Source of the DNA: Acidobacteriota bacterium
GTDB lineage: Bacteria > Acidobacteriota > UBA6911 > JACQSX01
Reading direction: 5' to 3'
Length of the DNA: 8,624 nucleotides
Assembly: GCA_016199665.1 (NCBI GenBank)
Contig: JACQGG010000210.1
Coordinates: forward strand, 1-8,624
A program made the translations under genes and the position numbers. Positions 1-3,692 of this stretch are shown in pieces. A model generated the notes under the pieces. The model searched no databases. It saw nothing but the letters and a program-made list of their open reading frames with translations, and had not been told where the DNA came from. Numbering within the stretch: the stretch's first letter is position 1; each line of letters opens with the position of its first letter.

Positions 1-6
1 CGGGTC

Positions 7-35
7 AATATACGAGTATTCGTATGTCCTGTCAA
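7..35 (-). promoter_or_regulatory. Sigma70-like promoter with palindromic operator, reading leftwards
   Basis: On the minus strand there is a perfect -35 hexamer TTGACA (35 to 30), a 17-nt spacer, and a -10 hexamer TATATT (12 to 7) that matches TATAAT at 5 of 6 positions. Inside the spacer lies an inverted repeat, ATACGA (10-15) and TCGTAT (20-25), separated by GTAT. The promoter points out of the left edge, so its gene is not visible. Both TA operons in this window are also reverse-oriented, with a palindrome at the promoter, so I infer an autoregulated reverse gene (perhaps another TA antitoxin) just left of base 1. The boxes are seen; the regulated gene is inferred. Confidence 0.55.
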
Positions 36-52
36 GCTCAGATGGGCCAGTC

Positions 53-151
53 GCATAACCACCCGCTGCAGCCGCCGGCGGGCGTCGGTCACGGGGTGAA
101 TTCATCGGGGGCTGGCGCCCGCCGCGGCTGAGCGGGGGCGAGCTGTTGCCA
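53..151 (+). other. attC recombination site 1
   Basis: The left arm 62-84 and right arm 116-136 pair over 21 base pairs in three blocks. CCCGCT (62-67) pairs with AGCGGG (131-136), CAGCCG (69-74) with CGGCTG (125-130), and CGGCGGGCG (76-84) with CGCCCGCCG (116-124). G68 and C75 remain unpaired on the left arm, as expected for attC extrahelical bases. The right arm includes GCTGAGC (127-133), fitting the usual L' consensus GCTKARC. The outer boxes are poor: the left is GCATAAC (53-59), and on the right only GTT (145-147) is conserved. The spacer before that GTT is long (11 nt). The next cassette's ATG starts 4 bases after the GTT. Confidence 0.65.
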
Positions 152-858
152 TGACCGATGAGGAGCTCATCGCGGCGCTTGAGGGCATACGACGAAACAT
201 GATCGCCGTAGCAACGGGTGGTCCGCGAATCCAGGACGTAAACGAGCAGTACCAACGCCTGTTTGCGACCGTGGCAGCAGAGCTCGCACGCCGACACATC
301 GACAATCCGATTACCTACGGAAGTCTGTGGGATTGGTATGGCCGTTGGAGCACAGGTGATCTTCCAAGCTACCAGTCTCGGCGGGTCTTCGTTGGCGACC
401 TCATCAACCCTCTTGTTAACCGCATCCGCACGGGGCGTGTCGAAGATGTGGCACCTACTGGGTGGCAGCGCGTCGATCGAACGGTTGGGGAACTTCGTGA
501 CCGGCTAGCGTCAGCTCGCAACGAGGAGCAGTTTCAGGCGGTCGGACTTCTGGGCCGGGACGCCCTCATTTCGATTGCTCAGGCTGTGTACGTGCGCGAG
601 CGGCACCCGCCGCTGGACGGTGTCGAGCCCAGCCCTACCGACGGGAAGCGCATGCTTGAGTCCTACTTGGCAGTCGAACTGGCGGGGGGCGCCAACGAGG
701 AGGCGCGGCGACACGCCCGTTCCGCTCTCGATTTTGCGAACGCTGTCACGCATCGCCGCACCGCAACATTCCGAGACGCTGCGCTCTGCGTGGAAGCCAC
801 CACAACCGTAGTTTTCAATGTCATAGCGATTGTCGCGGGCCGAAGAGATCCTCAATAG
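151..858 (+). CDS. Uncharacterised cassette protein, possibly HEPN/abortive-infection-like
   Basis: This is a 235-residue soluble protein with no signal peptide or membrane segment that I can see. I do not recognise the family with certainty. The N-terminal part (residues 1-100) is mixed helical and aromatic-rich around residues 56-64. The C-terminal part (about 125-235) looks all-helical. It contains an RR-H-AR segment (186-190), an N-x3-H-RR motif (N197, H201) and a hydrophobic last helix (219-228). This weakly resembles HEPN-type or AbiJ-like C-terminal domains found in defence and toxin proteins, but that is an impression only. The ATG at 151 is chosen because it lies directly after attC1, and the stop is 8 bp before attC2, a typical cassette arrangement. 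No clear Shine-Dalgarno precedes it. Expression may depend on a promoter to the left or on attC1-proximal sequence. Confidence 0.8.
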   Translation: MTDEELIAALEGIRRNMIAVATGGPRIQDVNEQYQRLFATVAAELARRHIDNPITYGSLWDWYGRWSTGDLPSYQSRRVFVGDLINPLVNRIRTGRVEDVAPTGWQRVDRTVGELRDRLASARNEEQFQAVGLLGRDALISIAQAVYVRERHPPLDGVEPSPTDGKRMLESYLAVELAGGANEEARRHARSALDFANAVTHRRTATFRDAALCVEATTTVVFNVIAIVAGRRDPQ

Positions 859-866
859 CAGCGGCT

Positions 867-963
867 CGCTAACAAGCGGCTGCACTTGACGGCGGCCGCG
901 GTAGGATCCGGACCATTCGGAACATCGGCGTACAGCCGCCGCAAGTGAATCCACATGCTGGGC
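867..963 (+). other. attC recombination site 2 (degenerate end boxes)
   Basis: CACTTG (883-888) and CGGCGGC (890-896) pair with CAAGTG (942-947) and GCCGCCG (935-941), giving 13 base pairs. A889 is left unpaired on the left arm, the same arm as in the other two sites. The outer elements are symmetrically placed: AAC (871-873) is 9 nt outside the left stem, and GCTGGGC (957-963) is 9 nt outside the right stem. GCTGGGC differs from the core consensus GTTRRRY only at its second base, and the left box CGCTAAC fits RYYYAAC only in part. The site starts 8 bp after the stop of the preceding gene and ends 15 bp before the stop of the reverse toxin gene. Confidence 0.62.
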
Positions 964-977
964 GGACTGACCCGCAG

Positions 978-1244
978 CTACAGATTCTTGAGAAGGCGGT
1001 CGTAATCAGCGTGGCTGCCAATCCAGAACCAAGTGATTTCTTCGTTTTCCAGGAGCCCAACTGCGCGGTATCCCAGTGTCACGCGAACGGAGTAGATATC
1101 GCGACCATGGACCTTCTGAAAATGGAGGCTCGGATGCGCGGAATTGTCGCGAAATAGGGCATACGCCTTTCGGGCAAGGTCCCGAACCTCAGAGGGCAGT
1201 TCGCGATACGCCGTCCAGAAACGGGCCGTCGCCCGCGATCTCAC
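978..1244 (-). CDS. RelE/ParE-family type II toxin
   Basis: This is an 88-residue protein, the normal length for the RelE/ParE superfamily of ribosome-dependent mRNA interferases or gyrase inhibitors; the sequence alone does not say which. An N-terminal helical hairpin (about 10-33) is followed by a beta-rich core. The core holds the typical HPSLHFQKVHGRD stretch (37-49), the YSVRVTLGYR strand pair with R54 and R60, and the C-terminal WFWIGSHADYD block (72-82) with H78, D80 and Y81. These basic and aromatic residues are in the family's active-site positions. The start is GTG, and it overlaps the antitoxin stop as GTGA, so translation is probably coupled. It is the promoter-distal gene of a two-gene operon inside a cassette of opposite orientation. 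Predicted cytoplasmic. Confidence 0.9.
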   Translation of the reverse strand: MRSRATARFWTAYRELPSEVRDLARKAYALFRDNSAHPSLHFQKVHGRDIYSVRVTLGYRAVGLLENEEITWFWIGSHADYDRLLKNL

Positions 1245-1459
1245 AGCTTGTCCGGATCGAGTTCGGTTGTCTTGCCAGCAGCTCGCTCGGCTCGGGCCTC
1301 AGCCGCCAGCTTGCTCAAGGCGTCCTGTGAGGTTGCGAACTGGTTTGCCCATAGTTCTTCGTCGTGCAGCTCGTCAAGCAACCAGCGTGCGAGGCGATCC
1401 TGCTCCTCGACCGACAGGCTCTCAAGTTTCGCTATTGCAGTATCCAGTGTTCGGGTCAT
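1241..1459 (-). CDS. Antitoxin partner of the RelE/ParE-type toxin
   Basis: This is a 72-residue acidic, helical protein. Residues 1-30 form the LESLSVEEQDRLARWLLDEL-type amphipathic region common in small antitoxins partnered with RelE/ParE toxins. The C-terminal half (about 35-72), ending in LDPDKL, is charged and likely wraps the toxin. The ATG at 1459 is preferred over the in-frame start at 1525. The extra 22 residues from 1525 would be encoded by attC3, and 1459 lies exactly 6 nt after a TATACT -10 box. No Shine-Dalgarno is visible, consistent with a leaderless transcript. The gene precedes the toxin with a 4-base overlap, the usual antitoxin-first order. It probably neutralises the toxin and represses its own promoter, though no classical DNA-binding motif is obvious. 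Confidence 0.85.
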   Translation of the reverse strand: MTRTLDTAIAKLESLSVEEQDRLARWLLDELHDEELWANQFATSQDALSKLAAEARAERAAGKTTELDPDKL

Positions 1460-1494
1460 GGCTATAGTATAGCGGTTTGTGCCGCCGCCCAACA
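1460..1494 (-). promoter_or_regulatory. TA promoter and palindromic operator candidate
   Basis: GCTATA-G-TATAGC (1461-1473) is a palindrome perfect except for its central base, directly upstream of the antitoxin ATG (1459). On the minus strand the same bases contain TATACT (1471 to 1466), a good -10 box whose end is 6 nt from the ATG, so the mRNA would be leaderless. The -35 region is weak (TTGGGC, 1492 to 1487, spacer 15) and falls within the left end of attC3. Overlap of the palindrome with the -10 box fits autorepression by the antitoxin or TA complex. The palindrome is seen; its role is inferred. Confidence 0.5.
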
Positions 1495-1587
1495 CCACGT
1501 TGCAGCCGCCAAATCCGCGCGCCACGGTGATGCAGGCCCGAGAGAGTCGGCTCGCGCGGCCTGCGGCTGAACGTTAGGCCGTTGGGC
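1487..1587 (+). other. attC recombination site 3 (best preserved)
   Basis: The left box GCCCAAC (1487-1493) fits RYYYAAC. The left arm ACGTT (1497-1501) plus CAGCCGC (1503-1509) pairs perfectly with GCGGCTGAACGT (1563-1574), and G1502 is extruded. An inner stem, CCGCGCG (1515-1521) with CGCGCGG (1553-1559), extends the fold. GCTGAAC (1566-1572) matches the L' consensus. Two right-hand core boxes fit GTTRRRY: GTTAGGC (1573-1579) and GTTGGGC (1581-1587). The second is the exact complement of the left box, so I use it as the end. The 10-mer TGCAGCCGCC in the left arm (1501-1510) is identical to one in attC1 (67-76), supporting a common origin. Confidence 0.82.
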
Positions 1588-1598
1588 AGCTTGAGAAC

Positions 1599-1943
1599 CT
1601 ACAGGGCGAGGACGAGGCGCAGCCCGCTATCGATGTCTTTCAGTAGCTGGCCCCGAAGCCGTCCTGCACGTTCGAGCAGGAAGTCGCGGTCGACGGTTAT
1701 CACTTGGGAGACGTTGGCCACCGAGTCCTTTGGAAGCCCAGAGGCTTTCGCAGGAACGAGGACATTACCAGGGGCTTCCACCAAGCGAAGGTTGGTCATG
1801 AGGGCGACGGCAATGACGGTGCGCAGGCGGCTGCGATTGAAGGCATCGCTTTGTACAATGACCACGGGGCGCCGGTATCCGGGTTCTGAACCGTCGGGTT
1901 CCCCGAGATCGGTCCACCACACCTCGCCGCGCTCGATTACCAC
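1599..1943 (-). CDS. mazF: PemK/MazF-family endoribonuclease toxin
   Basis: This is a 114-residue protein of the PemK/MazF fold, a sequence-specific mRNA interferase that arrests translation; its cleavage site cannot be read from the sequence. It begins with the family hallmark RGEVWWTDLGEP (5-16), followed by GYRRPVVIVQ (22-31) with the likely catalytic arginine R24 or R25. The ALMTNL strand (47-52) has T50 in the usual catalytic threonine position. The SGLPKDSVANVSQVITVDRD block (68-87) is also typical. The start is GTG, embedded in the antitoxin's last bases as GTGGTAA (7-base overlap), so coupled translation is likely. Its stop is 11 bp beyond the right end of attC3. With the antitoxin it may be a third reverse cassette. 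Confidence 0.93.
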   Translation of the reverse strand: MVIERGEVWWTDLGEPDGSEPGYRRPVVIVQSDAFNRSRLRTVIAVALMTNLRLVEAPGNVLVPAKASGLPKDSVANVSQVITVDRDFLLERAGRLRGQLLKDIDSGLRLVLAL

Positions 1944-2173
1944 GAGTCGCGTGGGAGAGAACGGGCCTGCAGGCGACGCATGGCCGCGTCAAGTCGGCTG
2001 TCCTCGGCTGCGTAGACGGCATCGAGCCGGGCCGTCACTTTGCGGCTCTGGTGCTTGGCGACAAAATCGGCCAAAGCGGTGGCGTACAGGCGGCTCCGGG
2101 AGACACCCAAGCGTTTTCCGAGGCTTTCGGCAGATTCAAATAGTTCGTCTGGGATGGACAGGGCGACCTTCAT
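1937..2173 (-). CDS. Ribbon-helix-helix antitoxin partner of the MazF-type toxin
   Basis: This is a 78-residue protein with an N-terminal ribbon-helix-helix (CopG/Arc-type) DNA-binding domain. The beta-strand MKVALSIP (1-8) is followed by helix A (about 9-21), the turn LGVSRSRLY (22-30) and helix B (about 28-41). The charged C-terminal tail (45-78) should bind and block the toxin. RHH antitoxins commonly pair with MazF toxins in place of AbrB-type MazE. The ATG at 2173 sits inside a 23-bp imperfect palindrome and 6 nt after a TAATAC -10-like box. An AAGG lies only 2 nt from the ATG, too close for a good ribosome site. The gene precedes and overlaps the toxin gene. The RHH domain probably binds the palindrome as an autorepressor. 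Confidence 0.88.
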   Translation of the reverse strand: MKVALSIPDELFESAESLGKRLGVSRSRLYATALADFVAKHQSRKVTARLDAVYAAEDSRLDAAMRRLQARSLPRDSW

Positions 2174-2208
2174 ACCTTAGTATTACCACGGTATGAACCA
2201 CGGGGCAA
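2172..2208 (-). promoter_or_regulatory. MazF-operon promoter and RHH operator candidate
   Basis: A 23-bp imperfect palindrome spans 2172-2194. The arms 2172-2182 and 2184-2194 match at 9 of 11 positions around T2183, and the outer halves are ATACC and GGTAT. It overlaps the antitoxin ATG. On the minus strand TTGCCC (2208 to 2203), a 17-nt spacer and TAATAC (2185 to 2180) make a moderate promoter. Its -10 box ends 6 nt before the ATG, predicting a leaderless mRNA. Ribbon-helix-helix proteins bind such short inverted repeats, so this is the expected operator of the adjacent antitoxin. Confidence 0.5.
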
Positions 2209-2253
2209 GCTGCCCACACTTATAAGGCCCCGGTTTGTCAACAGGCACAAAAC

Positions 2254-2287
2254 TCCTATGAGCGCTTTCGCGCTTCTTTCCTATGAG
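2254..2287. repeat. Direct repeat pair flanking a small hairpin
   Basis: The 9-mer TCCTATGAG occurs at 2254-2262 and again at 2279-2287. Between them, and overlapping the last two bases of the first copy, is the hairpin AGCGC-TTTC-GCGCT (2261-2274). The surrounding stretch, 2195-2315, has no coding region I can support on either strand. A weak 6-bp inverted repeat, CGGGGC (2201-2206) with GCCCCG (2227-2232), is also present. The function is unknown. Possibilities include a protein-binding site, a decayed recombination site, or chance. Confidence 0.35.
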
Positions 2288-2315
2288 GTCGCTGTTGTCT
2301 CTGTCGGTTCTCTGA

Positions 2316-2513
2316 CTTTGTTTCACAGTTGCGGGGCAGGTTTGGCGTCGCCATTCTTGCACCGGCTCAGTTTCTGAATCGCATGGGAGTGCTTTCACGA
2401 GTGCATTAAGCCTTCGGATTCCCGCGTCGCTTCATCGCGAGCTCCGCGAATTGGCCCGCCGCGAAGGAGTGTCCATCAACTCGGAAGTTCCGATCCAGAC
2501 CAGCCCGGCCTAA
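2316..2513 (+). pseudogene. Fragment resembling the C-terminal RHH domain of a HicB-type antitoxin
   Basis: One + strand frame is open from 2316 to the TAA at 2511-2513, but it has no usable start codon until far inside the conserved part. Codons 2412-2468 encode LRIPASLHRELRELARREG, followed by VSIN. This strongly resembles the ribbon-helix-helix segment at the C-terminus of HicB-family antitoxins (LR-P-SLHREL...A..EGVS-N). After VSIN the expected helix is lost, and the reading ends in SEVPIQTSPA before the stop, which suggests a frameshift or substitution. Residues before about 2394 look non-coding. I read it as the remnant of an inactivated gene from an earlier TA insertion. It lies 40 bp upstream of dapE. 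Confidence 0.5.
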
Positions 2514-2555
2514 ACCTCTCCCTTTTCTCTTCTGCTTCTTGTAAATTGTCCTGGC
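2514..2555 (+). promoter_or_regulatory. Pyrimidine-rich leader of the lysine gene block, weak promoter candidate
   Basis: Bases 2514-2540 are almost entirely C and T, followed by TGTAAATT (2540-2547). The hexamer TAAATT could serve as a -10 box 8 nt before the dapE ATG. No convincing -35 box or Shine-Dalgarno is present. I see no lysine riboswitch fold or terminator here. The true operon promoter may be elsewhere in 2200-2555. Confidence 0.25.
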
Positions 2556-3584
2556 ATGTCACAAACCGTTCAAGACGTAGTGGCGCTCGCCCGAAGCTTG
2601 GTCGCCATTGAATCGACCACCGGCAATGAGTCAGCCGCAGGGGATTTTCTGCTGGGGTACCTGAGGTCCGAGGGATGGGACGTCGAACGCCTTCCGGTTG
2701 ACGCCGGCCGCTGGAACCTCTTTGCCCGCAGAGGGGATCCAAAGATTATCTTTTCCACCCACATAGATACGGTACCCCCCTTTGTTCTGCCGGCCGAGGA
2801 TGACGCCTTCATTTACGGCCGGGGCGCCTGCGACGCCAAGGGAATCCTGGCGGCTCAGGTTTCTGCTGCCGCCGAGTTGCTGCGCGAGGGGATGAGCTCT
2901 GTCGGTCTGCTCTTTGTGGTCGGAGAAGAGCGCAACAGCGCCGGCGCTATGGCGGCAAACCAGTGGATTCTGAGCCAGCCGTTTGCCGGGAAGGTGCGGT
3001 TCCTGATCAATGGGGAGCCGACGGAAAACAAGCTGGCTCTCGGCACCAAGGGTTCGCTGCGGTGTCTGCTGGAAGCGACAGGGCGGTCGGCGCATTCGGC
3101 CTATCCTCAACTGGGTGTGAATGCGATTGAAAAACTGCTCGACGCGCTGCAACAGGTTCGCAAGCTCCCGCTTCGCGCCGATCCGGAGCTGGGTGGGGAG
3201 ACCGTCACCATTGGAACCATCGTGGGCGGCACCCGGCCCAATGTGGTCCCCGATAGTGCCTCGGCTGAGGTGATGTTCCGTCTCGTTTCCGACTCAGAGC
3301 CGCTCAAACGCGAAATGGTGGGCCGGATTGGTTCCCTGGCCGAAGTTCGCTTCGAGTTTGAAGTGCCGCGGGTCCGCTTCAGGCGGGTGGAGGGATTTGA
3401 GACGGCGCCCATGGCGTACACAACGGACATTCCCTTCCTGTCAAACTTTGGCGAGCCCCTCTTGCTGGGTCCCGGCTCAGTCCACGATGCGCACACTCTG
3501 GGAGAGAAGATTTCCAAGAAGGAATTGATTCGGGGAGTGCAACTTTATGCCCAACTGGCGCGGCGCTTGTCAAAGGAGCTCTGA
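2556..3584 (+). CDS. dapE: M20-family metallohydrolase, probable succinyl-diaminopimelate desuccinylase
   Basis: This is a 342-residue cytoplasmic M20 peptidase-family enzyme. It would hydrolyse N-succinyl-L,L-diaminopimelate to succinate and L,L-diaminopimelate using a two-metal centre. Visible ligands and catalytic residues are H69 and D71 in STHIDTVP, the bridging D93 in GRGACDAKG, E124 and E125 in GEERNSAG, E154 in NGEPTE, and H313 near the C-terminus (GPGSVHDAHTLGE). The lid/dimerisation domain (about 165-280) carries SAHSAYP with H180 and GGTRPNVVPD (224-233). It is shorter than enterobacterial DapE (about 375 residues) and closer in length to ArgE/LysK-type hydrolases. The dapE call therefore rests on context: dapD at the other end of the block implies the succinylase route. 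N-acetyl-ornithine or LysW-lysine hydrolase activity is the alternative. Confidence 0.82.
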   Translation: MSQTVQDVVALARSLVAIESTTGNESAAGDFLLGYLRSEGWDVERLPVDAGRWNLFARRGDPKIIFSTHIDTVPPFVLPAEDDAFIYGRGACDAKGILAAQVSAAAELLREGMSSVGLLFVVGEERNSAGAMAANQWILSQPFAGKVRFLINGEPTENKLALGTKGSLRCLLEATGRSAHSAYPQLGVNAIEKLLDALQQVRKLPLRADPELGGETVTIGTIVGGTRPNVVPDSASAEVMFRLVSDSEPLKREMVGRIGSLAEVRFEFEVPRVRFRRVEGFETAPMAYTTDIPFLSNFGEPLLLGPGSVHDAHTLGEKISKKELIRGVQLYAQLARRLSKEL

Positions 3585-3602
3585 TCTGACGCCGGATTAC
3601 AG

Positions 3603-3672
3603 ATGATGATGGATGATGGATGGTGGATTTGCGATCCGCGATCTGCGATTTGGTTTTTGACTTTCGATTCCA
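3603..3672. repeat. Degenerate 7-nt tandem repeat upstream of asd
   Basis: The spacer reads as ten consecutive heptamers from 3603, in order ATGATGA, TGGATGA, TGGATGG, TGGATTT, GCGATCC, GCGATCT, GCGATTT, GGTTTTT, GACTTTC, GATTCCA. The units at 3631-3651 are the closest copies (GCGAT plus two pyrimidines, three times). The unit sequence drifts from one end to the other while the 7-nt period stays. The repeat runs through most of the 108-bp dapE-asd gap. It is also open in the asd frame, which creates a spurious upstream start. Confidence 0.65.
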
Positions 3673-3692
3673 GACCTGAGAAATTCTTAGGC

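Larger units (their letters stand above)
53..1587 (+). mobile_element. Integron gene-cassette array segment (two complete cassettes bounded by three attC sites)
   Basis: Three long imperfect inverted repeats (53-151, 867-963, 1487-1587), of 97 to 101 bp, sit between short genes. All carry the unpaired extra base or bases on the left arm of the + strand, the asymmetry that gives integron attC sites their polarity, so the array reads left to right. Cassette one (about 146-957) holds one + strand gene that begins right after attC1 and ends 8 bp before attC2. Cassette two (about 958-1581) holds a reverse TA pair. A third unit with the MazF pair (1599-2173) follows attC3, but no attC is recognisable to its right. 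No intI or attI is present. The reading as an integron is inferred from structure and needs a covariance-model search. Confidence 0.72.

Noticed and set aside
24..131. Short + strand reading from ATG at 24 to TGA at 129-131
   Set aside because: It runs straight through the attC1 stem, has no ribosome site, and its composition reflects the GC-rich repeat.
1241..1525. Longer antitoxin starting at 1525
   Set aside because: The extra 22 residues would be encoded by attC3, and the ATG at 1459 has a well-placed -10 box and matches small antitoxin N-termini.
2219..2241. TTGACA (2241-2236, minus) with TATAAG (2224-2219) as the MazF-operon promoter
   Set aside because: The boxes are only 11 nt apart, too close for a sigma70 promoter; the pair at 2208-2180 has 17-nt spacing.
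2195..2555. Lysine riboswitch (L-box) or leader peptide upstream of dapE
   Set aside because: I could not find the conserved L-box helices, an anti-terminator/terminator pair, or a lysine-rich leader ORF in this stretch.
2556..3584. LysK ([LysW]-lysine hydrolase) of the aminoadipate route
   Set aside because: The length fits, but the surrounding genes are all of the diaminopimelate route and no LysW-like carrier is present.
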